The notes under the pieces are model-generated. The model had not been told where the DNA came from. It was given only the letters and a program-made list of their open reading frames with translations, and searched no databases. Of a stretch of 64,000 nt of DNA, positions 25,290 to 34,426 are shown piece by piece. The stretch comes from Nocardia sp. alder85J (GTDB lineage Bacteria > Actinomycetota > Actinomycetes > Mycobacteriales > Mycobacteriaceae). Each line of letters opens with the position of its first letter. Positions within the stretch are counted from its first letter, which is position 1. The position numbers and the translations under genes were made by a program. The stretch lies in assembly GCF_020176955.2 (NCBI RefSeq), contig NZ_JAIUCZ020000004.1, positions 682,001 through 746,000 of the forward strand, written 5' to 3'.

Positions 25290-25868
25290 TCATTCGACGC
25301 GGTTTTCCGGTTCTGTCGCCGATGATGCGTATGGTGCAACCGAGGTCGGGGGAGCGGCCACTGCGGGAGGAGCGTTCTGGTCCTGGTTCGCAGTCTGCGT
25401 GTATGCGCGTTTTTGAATGTCCACACCGGTTCGCATGAGCGTCTCCCACACGAACATGTCCTGTGGGGACCACGCCCGGCCGTTCTCGGCGGCCGCAGCG
25501 GCCATGCATCGTACGAACACCGCCGCCCCCAGGTCGAGCAGAACCGGTGGTAACCCCGCGCGGGCGTGCGCTCGTCCCACTGCGGTGAATTCCACCTCGA
25601 GCCTTCGGGTGTCCAGTGGGTGCGCGCTGACGAGAGTGACCAGAACTCCAAGAAACCGTGCTGTTGATTGGATCCGTGCCGGAAGGTCGTACAGGAACGA
25701 GTGCGTTCCGGGAATGTCGGCGAACTGGGCATAGATCGATTCGGCCACCGCTCCGCAGCGATCAATGCCCATGGACATGGCACTGCGCCGCAGCAACGAC
25801 GTCTGGTGCTGCGTCAGAGCATCGAACGGCCGTTGCACCTCCGGGCGTGATTCTCTCGCCGAGGTCAC
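25290..25868 (-). CDS. Globin-like heme protein upstream of a Fic gene
   Basis: About 192 residues from GTG 25868. The first 130 residues fit the flavohemoglobin/sensor-globin pattern: ALTQHQTSLLRRSAMSM (A helix), SIYAQFADIPGTHSFLYDLP, ARFLGVLVTLVSAHPLDTRR, then VGRAHARAGLPPVLLDLG. In that last block the His matches the proximal heme ligand of the family motif LGxxHxxxGV. The C-terminal 50 residues are low-complexity. There is no reductase domain, so it may be an oxygen or NO sensor. It shares a transcript with the Fic gene 20 bp downstream. Start is uncertain because the frame is open upstream. Confidence 0.6.
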   Translation of the reverse strand: MTSARESRPEVQRPFDALTQHQTSLLRRSAMSMGIDRCGAVAESIYAQFADIPGTHSFLYDLPARIQSTARFLGVLVTLVSAHPLDTRRLEVEFTAVGRAHARAGLPPVLLDLGAAVFVRCMAAAAAENGRAWSPQDMFVWETLMRTGVDIQKRAYTQTANQDQNAPPAVAAPPTSVAPYASSATEPENRVE

Positions 25869-26245
25869 CGCGCACGCCGGCTTTCCGCTGCCGCATCGGT
25901 TCCGGTCCGGGCCACCGTCTCGATACTCACTTCCGTGCCCGGCCCCACACCGTCCATCGCCCGCCCCGATGGCGTCGTGGCTGACCGCAGCCGCCGGTTT
26001 CTCCTCTCTGCGGCCGCGCCGGTTCGAGCCCGGGTTCGTGCCGGCCCGTCCGCGCAGTCGTCCGGCAACAATGGGTGAGGATCTCGACCGTGCATCCGCA
26101 ACAATTCTCCGCGGACGCAGTCCGCGACGGAGATTCCGGTCGATTCGATGATCGGATGCGATCGGTCGATTGTCTGAGAAATACGGGTTGCAGGCATGGA
26201 TCCAATGAAAAGCCCCGCGAGCGGTAATTGTCCATCCATGTGGGA

Positions 26246-26332
26246 CACACTGTTTGTGGTCCCACTGCCAGTGGTGTTTGGCGGAGGAAATTATCGTCGT
26301 GTCACCACTGTCAGTGGCCCCACCAACAGTGG
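26246..26332. promoter_or_regulatory. Array of CCACTGnCAGTGG palindromes
   Basis: Two perfect 13-bp palindromes, CCACTGCCAGTGG (26262-26274) and CCACTGTCAGTGG (26305-26317), are followed by a half-matching copy CCACCAACAGTGG (26320-26332); a weaker copy lies near 26246-26259. They occupy the 547-bp spacer (25869-26415) between the divergent globin-like and secreted-protein genes. The rest of that spacer shows nothing clear. The array probably binds a dimeric regulator. Confidence 0.5.
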
Positions 26333-26415
26333 CTGTCGAAAGCATGGACAGACCGGCCTCTATTGGTTGAGATGCGTAGAGGGCCGATAAGCCACTGGAA
26401 AGAAATGGAGATCCA

Positions 26416-26877
26416 ATGCATTCGATATCCAAAGTTGCGGGCGTGGTTGCGATTCCCCTGCTCGTGAGCGCGGTCGGTGCCGGCGCTGCGAGCGCGTCCT
26501 CGCCCACCTCCGGACCGCAGCCGGCCCTCGTTGCGGCCACGGCCCCGTCGGCTCCGCTTCCGTCCGCCCAGGACATCGCCGATTCGAACCCGGTGGACAA
26601 CGGCGCGGCGATCGGGGCCGGTGTCGGTGCGATCCTGGCGATTCCCGGGTTCTTTGGTGGCCTCGCCAGCGGTGCCTCGACCGGCGCAGCGATCGGCGGT
26701 GCTCTCGGTACCCTGCCGATCGGCACGCTCACGGTGCCCGGCACGGTCATCGGCGGCATCATCGGCGCGTCCATCGGTGGCGTTCTCGGCGCGGCCGCCC
26801 CGATCATCGGGTGCGCACTGCTGGGAGCTGGCACCGGATACGTTGCGCCGCAGAGTATTCCGCAGGTACTTCCGTGA
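26416..26877 (+). CDS. Small secreted protein with Gly/Ala-rich hydrophobic core
   Basis: 153 residues. An N-terminal signal peptide is clear (MHSISKVAGVVAIPLLVSAV, then AGAASAS as the likely cleavage region). After a Pro/Ala-rich linker comes a long glycine-zipper-like hydrophobic stretch (AAIGAGVGAILAIPGFFGGL, AAIGGALGTL, IGGIIGASIGGVLGAAAPII). Such proteins in mycolate actinomycetes are exported and may sit in or across the envelope; some resemble pore-forming or bacteriocin-like peptides, but that is a guess. ATG 26416 follows TGGAGATCC. The palindrome array lies about 85 bp upstream. Confidence 0.7.
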   Translation: MHSISKVAGVVAIPLLVSAVGAGAASASSPTSGPQPALVAATAPSAPLPSAQDIADSNPVDNGAAIGAGVGAILAIPGFFGGLASGASTGAAIGGALGTLPIGTLTVPGTVIGGIIGASIGGVLGAAAPIIGCALLGAGTGYVAPQSIPQVLP

Positions 26878-27694
26878 CCCGGACAGCGCGCGGCCATGGT
26901 GTCACCCACCATGCACCCCGCAGAGGGTGACCGCGGTACATCTCCCGTATAGCACCCACCGACTCGGCGCGAGGACTCACCAGGTCCTCGCGCCGAGCCG
27001 CGTCGATCCCCAGCTCGGCCACCACCGTCCGCATTGGGGCCGGCATCGTCCGATGTGGCCGAACTCCGGCACTGAACCTCCGGATCGTCGAGGAAACAGC
27101 CGAGGGGACAGTGTCGGCCGCCCAGCCCGACATCGGTCCTCGTCCTCGCGTCCATCAGCGATCATCACACTCGAGACCTCCGCGGCATCGCGTGTGTGCC
27201 CGTGCAGCCAATGCCGTTGCAGCAGTGAACGACCGTGCTGCGGATAGCCCGCCTCCCCAGTCCCCGGGGCTCCTCGACGCCAACTCCGGGCATGTCAACT
27301 ACCTTGGGCTCCAACAGATTTAGCCGTCGTCGTCACACCGGCGGACGGCTTATCACGGCGACCGCGATACTGGCCAGTCTGCGACGTCGCCGCGCCGCTC
27401 ATCGCTCTTGCCATCTGCTCCATCGAATTCATTTGGTGTGCAAACGGTTACGGTGTGCCTCGCACCAATTGCATACAACATCCCGAGGCGGGTGCCGAAG
27501 CATGAAGCGCGGTGCCGGGCCGCTCACACACACCAGAGAATCGGGCGTGGAACGACCATGAGGCCGACCAGTTTCACGTAGGATCCCACAGCCGGGCGGC
27601 GCGGATCCCCTTCCTGCGCTGACCCGGCATCCGCTTCTCGGGCCATGCCTGTCGAACCGTGTACCAGCAACGCTGCTGGTGCAGGAGACGTAGG
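26878..27694. other. Long spacer (about 820 bp) without a supported gene
   Basis: Several open frames exist on both strands, but none combines a ribosome-binding site with plausible protein composition; most are Arg/Pro-rich shadows. I see no strong hairpin or IS terminus. It may contain decayed genes. Confidence 0.4.
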
Positions 27695-28495
27695 TCAGAG
27701 CAGGTCGGGGTCGATGTCACGGTCGAGGGGCGCTGCATGGGTTTCGCTTGTCGGTGCCGAATCCGGAACCTCGTGCGAGGGCTCGGCCGGCCGAATGTTG
27801 GTCAATCCCAGCACGCGTCGCTGCGCGGTCGGCATGACGCCGGCCTGCCCGGCAGCCGATACATCGGCGATTTCGATGATCCGATCGAACAGCTCCGCGA
27901 GGGGCGCTGGGTCTATGTCCGGCCATCGCGCTCGCGTCGCATGACACGCCGCGTCCCAACGCTCGGCACCGTCACGGTCGCTCACCTGTGAGTAGTCGAT
28001 CCTCCAGTGAGCGTGCTCGCTGAGCTGGTCCAGGAACACCCGAAGCGAGCGGCCGTTTCCTTCGCGGAAGGGATGCGCGGCATTGAGCACCGAGAACGAC
28101 CAGGCGACGGCTTCGACGAACACGTTCCTGCCCATCGTGTGCCACGGCATCCGGGCGACGGCCGGGATGTGTTCGGTCAGATAGGGTTCCAGCTCGCCTG
28201 GTGTGGCAAATCCTGTGCCGTTCTTGGACATCCCGGTTGTCCGCAACCGGCCGGCCCATGCGTAGATGTTGCCGAACTGGTGGGCGTGGATCGCCCTCCA
28301 TTGAGCGAGGTCTCCGGTCCGGGGGATGAGGGCAGCTCCGCTGCGGATCTCCTGAGTCCGCGCCATGACTTCACGGAATTCGAGCACCCAGAGGTGATAG
28401 TCGTTGACTGCGCCGATCGTATTGCGCAGCATCGGCCTGCCGTCGGCTCCGGTGGTCAGGTAGCTGTCCCATTCGGACGATTCCGGCGAGGTCAC
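27695..28495 (-). CDS. Fic family toxin (VbhT-type) paired with an antitoxin
   Basis: 266 residues with an intact Fic motif HPFREGNGR near 143-151 and the same fold blocks as the Fic protein at 24442-25269 (QWRAIHAHQFGNIYAWAGRL, LRVFLDQLSEHAHWRIDYSQ). The start codon overlaps the stop of the small upstream gene by 4 bp, and that gene looks like a VbhA antitoxin. Class I Fic toxins are held inactive when the antitoxin glutamate blocks the ATP site, then AMPylate targets such as DNA gyrase or topoisomerase IV when released. Target here unknown. Confidence 0.88.
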   Translation of the reverse strand: MTSPESSEWDSYLTTGADGRPMLRNTIGAVNDYHLWVLEFREVMARTQEIRSGAALIPRTGDLAQWRAIHAHQFGNIYAWAGRLRTTGMSKNGTGFATPGELEPYLTEHIPAVARMPWHTMGRNVFVEAVAWSFSVLNAAHPFREGNGRSLRVFLDQLSEHAHWRIDYSQVSDRDGAERWDAACHATRARWPDIDPAPLAELFDRIIEIADVSAAGQAGVMPTAQRRVLGLTNIRPAEPSHEVPDSAPTSETHAAPLDRDIDPDLL

Positions 28496-28731
28496 GCTTC
28501 GGCGGAACGATCTCCGCCGAGGGCACCCGCTACGCGCTCAGCGGTGCGGCGCCGGTATTCCGCCTCGGAGATGTCGCCGCACGCGAGAGCGACAAGATCC
28601 ACCGCGTCCTGCCGTGTCGGCTCGGTACCCGCCAGCGCCGCATCGGCCAGAGTGGCGACCACCGACTGCCTGACCGTCGCGTCCAGGCCCGCGAATACCT
28701 CGGGCCACGTGCTTTCGAATCGAGATTCCAT
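28492..28731 (-). CDS. VbhA-type Fic antitoxin
   Basis: About 79 residues from ATG 28731. The C-terminal half, LAGTEPTRQDAVDLVALACG followed by DISEAEYRRRTAERV, matches the VbhA/antitoxin pattern of a short helical domain ending in a G(E/D)IS.(D/E)EY motif. The inhibitory helix should contain (S/T)xxxEG; the nearest candidate is in the ATLADAALAGTEP region but the motif is not exact. It overlaps the Fic start, as expected for a co-translated antitoxin. Start could be a few codons upstream (GTG/TTG). Confidence 0.7.
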   Translation of the reverse strand: MESRFESTWPEVFAGLDATVRQSVVATLADAALAGTEPTRQDAVDLVALACGDISEAEYRRRTAERVAGALGGDRSAEA

Positions 28732-28857
28732 GTACACCAAGGGTACTGGTCCTCTCCGCACAGGTACTCGCGTGCAGCCCGCGAATCGTCGGCCTACCAT
28801 GAGGTCAGCGCTGGTCAGATTCTGACGATGCGGGTATCCCCGGTACTCAGGAGCACG

Positions 28858-29262
28858 ATGAACTTCGATGACATCGATCGGGTGGAGAAGTACGTCGCCG
28901 TCGCGGAGGCAGCGCTGCGTGAGCTGTCGTCCGCACAGAGCATTACCGACGCCGAGGTGATCGTGTCCAAGTCACGAGAGGACGCCCTCGTCGGGCAGTT
29001 GAAGGCCGCGAAAGAGGGCGTGGACCGTGCACGCGACATGCTCGTCGCCGCCGACCGCGACGGCGATCCTGGCATGATCAGCCTGGTTCGCGGACATCTC
29101 GACCGCAAAACCCTCGCGTACAACGAGCTGTATGCGACCGTGCGCGCAGAACTCGTCCAGCTGACGAAAGCCCGGCTCGATGCCCACGCGGGCGTCGCCC
29201 TCAGGCGGCAGGTCCTCGACGCAGCATGCGACGCCGCCGCCGAATCGGCATCCCAACTCTGA
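28858..29262 (+). CDS. Hypothetical helical protein
   Basis: 134 residues from ATG 28858 (CAGGAGCACG upstream). Composition is almost entirely helical and charged, with heptad-like stretches: IDRVEKYVAVAEAALRELSS, DALVGQLKAAKEGVDRARDM, LDRKTLAYNELYATVRAELV. It is a likely coiled coil. It is divergent from the Fic/VbhA operon. No family recognised. Confidence 0.6.
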   Translation: MNFDDIDRVEKYVAVAEAALRELSSAQSITDAEVIVSKSREDALVGQLKAAKEGVDRARDMLVAADRDGDPGMISLVRGHLDRKTLAYNELYATVRAELVQLTKARLDAHAGVALRRQVLDAACDAAAESASQL

Positions 29263-29824
29263 CTGTCTGCCGCTCGATCCAGGTGCGCCACGCACCGATG
29301 GTGAGCACGACATGGACGAAAAGTTCGTGGCGTTCATTCACCCGACAGGAGATTTGAACGGGCGGAAGCCGTTGCAGGACAACATGAATCATCACGATGA
29401 GCCGCCAGCTGGACCTGCAGGTGGCGCCATGGTCGCGTTTCACCACGTCGGTGCACCGAGGTCGAAGCACTGCTGATCTCCCGACGGGATCTGCCACATC
29501 AGCCTGACGACGAACCTCCGGCAGGCGGACTCGTCACACCTCGCCTGACCCGATGCCGAACTCGCAGAGCTTGACTGTTAGCGGCCAGTTCGAACTCCCT
29601 ACTGGCGGCCAGTTAGCGGGGAGATAACTGTCTGCCGGGCCCACCCTCTCGCAACAAGGTGGGCCGTCCAGCCAAGGCGGGTAGGCGGCATTACCGGATG
29701 TGCTCCTGCCTTCCGGACGGCCCTCGATTCCCAGGCTCGCGTGCTTGCGGTGTACGGGTTCGTGCAAACAGCGGAGTTTATGGGCACGCTTGTCGCCGCC
29801 GGTGGTTGCCGAGGTTCGCTGCCG
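29263..29824. other. Gene-poor spacer with possible IS21-family end remnant
   Basis: A 54-codon frame at 29312-29476 (MDEKFVAFIHPTGDLNGRKP...) has no clear ribosome-binding site and is doubtful. At 29571-29640 the motif GCGGCCAGTT occurs twice, the second inside palindrome ACTGGCGGCCAGT (29601-29613), followed by AGCGGGGAGATAA. Such AACTGGCC/GCGGGGA modules resemble the repeated ends of actinobacterial IS21-family elements. Similar motifs occur near 35990-36030. Confidence 0.3.
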
Positions 29825-32800
29825 CTATTCCTCGGGGACGGAGTCCAGCAGTGTGGCGAGTCGCTGGCTGTCGTCGTCGGAAAGCTTCTCGGACACGGCG
29901 GTACGGAAAAGCTGCGGATTCATCCGCTGACGCAGTCGACGTAATGCGCGTATGTTGTTCGCTGCCTGCGGGACGCCGATCTCCAGGCGCAGAACGAGAG
30001 CTTGAAGATGGAAATGTACCGCGTCGGTGAGCTGTCCCTGCTGGCCCGCAAGCTCTCCCATGGCTGAGTAACTCGTAGCGGTTCCGGCGCGGTTGCCGAG
30101 TTCCTCGTTGATGGTGAGGGCTTGCTGGTAGCGGCGTTCGGCCTCGGGATAGTCCCCCCGGTCCCGCGCGAGGGTCCCCAGCTGGTGGTAGCTGCTGGCC
30201 ATGCCGGCGCGGTTGCCGAGTTCCTCGAGAATGGTGAGGGCTTGCTGGTAGCGGCGTTCGGCCTCGGGATAGTCCCCCCGGTCCCGCGCGAGGGTCCCCA
30301 GCTGGCCATAGCTGTTGGCCGTGCCGGCACGGTTGCCGAGTTCCTCTTTGATGGTGAGGGATTGCTGGTAGCGGCGTTCGGCCTCGGGATAGTCACCCCG
30401 CTCCTGCGCGAGGATCCCCAGCTGGTGGTAGCTGCTGGCCGTGCCGGCGCGGTTGCCGAGTTCCTCGTTGATGGTGAGGGATTGCTGGTAGCGGCGTTCG
30501 GCCTCGGCATAGTCCCCCCTGGCCTGCGCGAGCCTCCCCAGCTGATGGTAGCCGGTGGCCGTGCCGGCGCGGTTGCCGAGTTCCTCGAAGATGGTGAGGG
30601 CTTGCTGGTAGCGGCGTTCGGCCTCGGGATAGTCACCCCGGTCCTGCGCGAGGATCCCCAACTGGCCATAGCTGCTGGCCATGCCGACGCGGTTGCCGAG
30701 TTCCTCTTCTATGGTGAGGGATTGCTGGTAGCGGCGTTCGGCCTCGGGATAGTCACCCCGGCGTTGCGCGAGGATCCCCAGCTGGTGGTAGCTGGTGGCC
30801 ATGCGGGCGCGGTCGCCGAGTTCCTCGAGGAGGGTGAGGGCTTGCTGGTAGCGGCGTTCGGCCTCGGCATAGTCCCCCCTGGCCTGCGCGAGGATCCCCA
30901 ACTGGCCGTAGCTGCTGGCCATGCCGACGCGGTCGCCGAGTTCCTCGAAGATGGTGAGGGCTTGCTGGTAGCGGCGGTCGGCCTCCCCGTAGTCCCCCCG
31001 GGCCTGCGCGAGGATCCCCAGCTGGTGGTACCAGGGGGCACGGTCGGGCGACTCTGGGGGGAGTTGGGTGAGGGTGTGGTGGATGAGGATGGTTTCGTGG
31101 TCCCAGGCGCCGATGGTGTCCAGGCGTGTGCAGATCGCTTCGGTGATGGTGATGGCGGCGGGGATGTCGCCGGCGGCGAGGTGGTGGTGGCGGGCTTCGA
31201 GCCGGTCGTGGAGGTCCGCGTCGAGGTCTTGGGGCCAGACGTCGACACGCCACGTCCAGTAGCGGGCGGCGCGGGTGTGGGCGGTGGCATGCTCGCCGGC
31301 GCGGCCGCGGTGGGTGAGGATGGCGGTCAGCGCAGTGGCGGTGGAACGATGCACAAACACTCGCTGCCGGCCGGGGTCGATGCTGATCAGGCTGTGCGAC
31401 CACAACTCGTCCACCAGGGCGGGCAGATCGGCATCGGTGGACACCGGGGGACGCGGATCCGCGGTCAACAGGTCGAGGTCGGGGGTGATGTCGGTGAGGA
31501 CGTCGGGTGGGAGCCGGTCCAGGTGGAAGTCTCCGGCGGTGGGGTCGATGCCGTGGCCGGTGAGGATCGTGGTGATCCGCTCACCGGCTTGCTGCCGGTC
31601 GGGTATCCATTCCGCGGTGGGGTCGTCGACGCCGATCTGGTAGAGCAGCCCGGTGTGGTCGATGGGTTCGCGGTAGACCGCGGCGCCGATCAACAGTTGT
31701 TGGGCGGCAGGGGTGAGTTGGTCGAAGAGGTCGGTGAGGAGGATGTCGTCGGCGATGAGGGTGACCGCGGTGGCGACGGCGACGTCGAGGGTGGTGCTGG
31801 TGAGGGCGGGTTGTGTGGCGGGGTGGGCGGCGAGGGCGGTGGTCAGGCGGGCGGTGATGTCGCGGTAGCGGGCGATCTTGTTGCCGAGGAGGGCGTCGAG
31901 GTATTCCAGGCTGCGGGGATGCCCGCCGACCAGCCGCCACACCCGCTCGAGTTCGGCATCGTCGAGACGATCCAGCTCCGGCAGGGACCAGATCAGTTTG
32001 AAGGTTTCGGCTTGCGTCATCGGCCCCACCACCTGTGCCAGCAACCGGCCGTGCGCCTGGCCGGGCAGCGACAGCGGGTACCGGCAGGTCACCAGCAGCC
32101 GGCTACGGCCGGGGTCGGTGACCCACGCGGCCAGCAGATCGGCCAGCGACGCGTCGGTGATTGTGTGGGTGCCGGGTGTCAGGTTGTCCTCGAAGTTGTC
32201 CAGTACCACCAGTATCGGCAGCACATCGAAGACGTACTCGCGCAGCACGGCCAGGCGTTCGGTCCACGGCTGGTCGACCCGGGTCACGTACTGCAACGCC
32301 GCAGGCACACGCGGATCGGGCACGGTGCCGGTCTCGATCGTGTGAAAGCGGCTGACGCGGGCGGCGATGGCGGCCAGCAGGGTGTCGGGGTTGAGTTCAC
32401 CGGTGGCGACGACGACCAGCGGGCTGTGCTGCTGGCGGTGCAGCAGCTGGGTGGCGAGGGTGGTTTTCCCGATACCGCCGAGCCCGTGCAACACGATCCC
32501 CGCATACCGGTTGCCCGCCAAAACCGCGGGCAGGGTGCGCAGTTCGCGGCGGCGGCCCACGAAATCCCCGGTATCACGCTGCACCAGCCCGGACACCACG
32601 GGACCAGCCACCGCCGGCGCGGGGTTGCCCGCGGTGTCGCGCACTGCCGGGTCGTAGACGGTGACCGTGGGTTGTGCGGCGAGGACGGTGACGACACTCC
32701 ATTCGTCCAAACCGGCGAGGAGAGTGTCGCGGGGGCTGGGGGAGGTGGACCATTGACGGTGGATAGTGCGCCGCGCCGCGGTCACCGCCGCGACCACATC

Positions 32801-34426
32801 CGGTACGGGCTGGTGGGCGAGGTCCTGATAGACGCGAGCGAACAGAGCGGTCGCGTACCGGTCGGTGACCGTGGTCTCGGTCGCGATCACCACACTCGCT
32901 CCGTGGGCCAGCAGGTCCGCGGCAAAGGAGGAGGCGCCGGCTTCGGCGGCGACGTCGGTGTGGCAGGCGGCCAGGCTGATCACCGGCGGCATCAACCCGG
33001 CCGGGATCGCCTCCTCCAGGAGCTGCCGCGCGGTGACCGGCCTCGCGGCACCGCTATCGGTTTCCAGGATCAAGTGTCCGGGACTGCCGTGCCCGGACAG
33101 ATGCAGGACGTGAGCCGAGGCTTGTTCGAGTTCGGTGCGGATCGCGTCGGTGGTGGCGAACTCGACGATCCGCACCTGCGCGTCACCATAGCGGGCGCCT
33201 TTCACCGCTTTCAGCACATTGCGCAGTTCGTGCTCGTAGTCCAGGACCGGGCCGCCGGATTCGGTGGGTGCGGCGATGGCGACCAGAATCCGTAGTGGTC
33301 CCGCGATCGCCCGCACGGGCCCTGCGGCCACCCGCCGGTAGACGGTGATCAACGGATGCAGAGCCCACGGGGTGGACGAGACCGGATCCGGCAGAGCTTC
33401 CCACGGCACCATCGGGAACGGGCCCGGTTCGATTCCGATCCGCACCGGCACATATGCTTGCACTGCACGGGTCAGCACATTGGTGAGTGCGTCGGTGATC
33501 GGTGGCGGCAGAAACGATTCCGCCGCCAAGATCCCCGCGCGACGCAAGGACACGGTCCCTGTGGCGGGCTCGATAGCCTGTTGCTCCACCGAGGTTCGGG
33601 TGATGCTGGTCGTGGCGCGGCGGGTGCGTTCGCGATGCACATCGGTGACGGCCGCGGCCAGCCCCGGCCGCACACCCTGATGACCGGCGTCGACGTCGAT
33701 GCCGCCGCCGTGTAACCGGACCCGGGTCTCGGTGACGGTGAGGACGAGGTCGACTGCCGCAGTCAACGGTGGTGGTCCGGTGACCTCGATCGCGGTGATC
33801 CCCTCCAGCAGGGGATGCAGGTCTTCGATGCGGGCGATCAGGACGCTGTCGCGGGCCCAGCCGTCGGCGGAGTTGTAGCGCTGCGAGACCACCCCGATGA
33901 CGTAATCGTCGCTACGGCGGCGGACCGGGCCACCACTCATCCCCTTCATCACCGACTCGGCTTTGAGCCGGCCCAAGGGAACCTGCTCATCACGAGTGGT
34001 GCCACCGGCCCAGATACCGGCGGCGTCGAGGTAACGGTAATCATGATGGGGATCGGGCACTTCGGAGACACCGGTGATCACCGTCGCCGTGCCCAATTCG
34101 ATCACATCGGTGGCTGCCCATCCCGCCACCGAACTCGTCAACGCGGTCGCGGCGGTGAGGACCGCCAGGTCGTGGATCTCGTCGACACGCGCCACCGCCG
34201 CCTCGAACACCGCCAACCCGCCAGCGAGCGCATCCACCCGCACCACCGCGCCCGGATACCCGGCATCGACGTCGCGGAGCACGTGGGCCGCGGTCACCAG
34301 CACCCCGGTTGCGGCCTGGAAACAGGTTCCCGCGGGGACGCCGCCGGGGTAAAGTATCCGCCCCAGAAACCCCGGCACCCGCGAGTCCGGTTGCGCCAGT
34401 GACGATGTGGCGGTCGGACCGGTCAT
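29825..34426 (-). CDS. Multidomain trypsin-CHAT-STAND NTPase-TPR protein, candidate conflict/defence sensor-protease
   Basis: 1533 residues from ATG 34426, which overlaps the upstream stop as ATGA; the longer open frame upstream is a shadow. Domain order: trypsin-like protease 15-210 with triad H48 (TAAHV), D86 (HDLAV) and S164 (GMSGGPV); CHAT caspase-like protease about 330-590 with H446 (SGHG) and C488 (LAACHT); STAND/NB-ARC-type NTPase about 620-900 with P-loop GLGGIGKTT (K654) and Walker B LVVLDNFED (D743); a helical arm; then TPR repeats about 1130-1453 of 40 residues each. STAND proteins oligomerise when the sensor, here presumably the TPRs, is engaged, and CHAT and trypsin domains are proteolytic effectors. 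All catalytic residues look intact. No transmembrane segment seen. Confidence 0.92.
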   Translation of the reverse strand: MTGPTATSSLAQPDSRVPGFLGRILYPGGVPAGTCFQAATGVLVTAAHVLRDVDAGYPGAVVRVDALAGGLAVFEAAVARVDEIHDLAVLTAATALTSSVAGWAATDVIELGTATVITGVSEVPDPHHDYRYLDAAGIWAGGTTRDEQVPLGRLKAESVMKGMSGGPVRRRSDDYVIGVVSQRYNSADGWARDSVLIARIEDLHPLLEGITAIEVTGPPPLTAAVDLVLTVTETRVRLHGGGIDVDAGHQGVRPGLAAAVTDVHRERTRRATTSITRTSVEQQAIEPATGTVSLRRAGILAAESFLPPPITDALTNVLTRAVQAYVPVRIGIEPGPFPMVPWEALPDPVSSTPWALHPLITVYRRVAAGPVRAIAGPLRILVAIAAPTESGGPVLDYEHELRNVLKAVKGARYGDAQVRIVEFATTDAIRTELEQASAHVLHLSGHGSPGHLILETDSGAARPVTARQLLEEAIPAGLMPPVISLAACHTDVAAEAGASSFAADLLAHGASVVIATETTVTDRYATALFARVYQDLAHQPVPDVVAAVTAARRTIHRQWSTSPSPRDTLLAGLDEWSVVTVLAAQPTVTVYDPAVRDTAGNPAPAVAGPVVSGLVQRDTGDFVGRRRELRTLPAVLAGNRYAGIVLHGLGGIGKTTLATQLLHRQQHSPLVVVATGELNPDTLLAAIAARVSRFHTIETGTVPDPRVPAALQYVTRVDQPWTERLAVLREYVFDVLPILVVLDNFEDNLTPGTHTITDASLADLLAAWVTDPGRSRLLVTCRYPLSLPGQAHGRLLAQVVGPMTQAETFKLIWSLPELDRLDDAELERVWRLVGGHPRSLEYLDALLGNKIARYRDITARLTTALAAHPATQPALTSTTLDVAVATAVTLIADDILLTDLFDQLTPAAQQLLIGAAVYREPIDHTGLLYQIGVDDPTAEWIPDRQQAGERITTILTGHGIDPTAGDFHLDRLPPDVLTDITPDLDLLTADPRPPVSTDADLPALVDELWSHSLISIDPGRQRVFVHRSTATALTAILTHRGRAGEHATAHTRAARYWTWRVDVWPQDLDADLHDRLEARHHHLAAGDIPAAITITEAICTRLDTIGAWDHETILIHHTLTQLPPESPDRAPWYHQLGILAQARGDYGEADRRYQQALTIFEELGDRVGMASSYGQLGILAQARGDYAEAERRYQQALTLLEELGDRARMATSYHQLGILAQRRGDYPEAERRYQQSLTIEEELGNRVGMASSYGQLGILAQDRGDYPEAERRYQQALTIFEELGNRAGTATGYHQLGRLAQARGDYAEAERRYQQSLTINEELGNRAGTASSYHQLGILAQERGDYPEAERRYQQSLTIKEELGNRAGTANSYGQLGTLARDRGDYPEAERRYQQALTILEELGNRAGMASSYHQLGTLARDRGDYPEAERRYQQALTINEELGNRAGTATSYSAMGELAGQQGQLTDAVHFHLQALVLRLEIGVPQAANNIRALRRLRQRMNPQLFRTAVSEKLSDDDSQRLATLLDSVPEE
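30067..31035 (-). repeat. Tandem 120-bp repeats encoding near-identical TPR units
   Basis: Eight full 120-bp units start at 30121, 30241, 30361, 30481, 30601, 30721, 30841 and 30961, with partial units at both ends. Each encodes a 40-residue TPR (LGxLAQxRGDYPEAERRYQQ, then LTIxEELGNRAG). Nucleotide identity between units is very high, with changes concentrated at a few codons, so the array has expanded or been homogenised recently and copy number is probably variable. Confidence 0.92.

Noticed and set aside
25869..27155. Upstream extension of the globin-like frame (621 codons)
   Set aside because: It runs antisense through the secreted-protein gene and the palindrome array with shadow-like composition.
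30067..31035. Possible CRISPR array or minisatellite
   Set aside because: The repeat unit is 120 bp with no unique spacers and encodes in-frame TPR units.
30122..33295. 1057-codon plus-strand open frame antisense to the protease-NTPase gene
   Set aside because: Composition is Gly/Val-repetitive and mirrors the TPR repeats and GC skew; the minus strand encodes clear catalytic domains.
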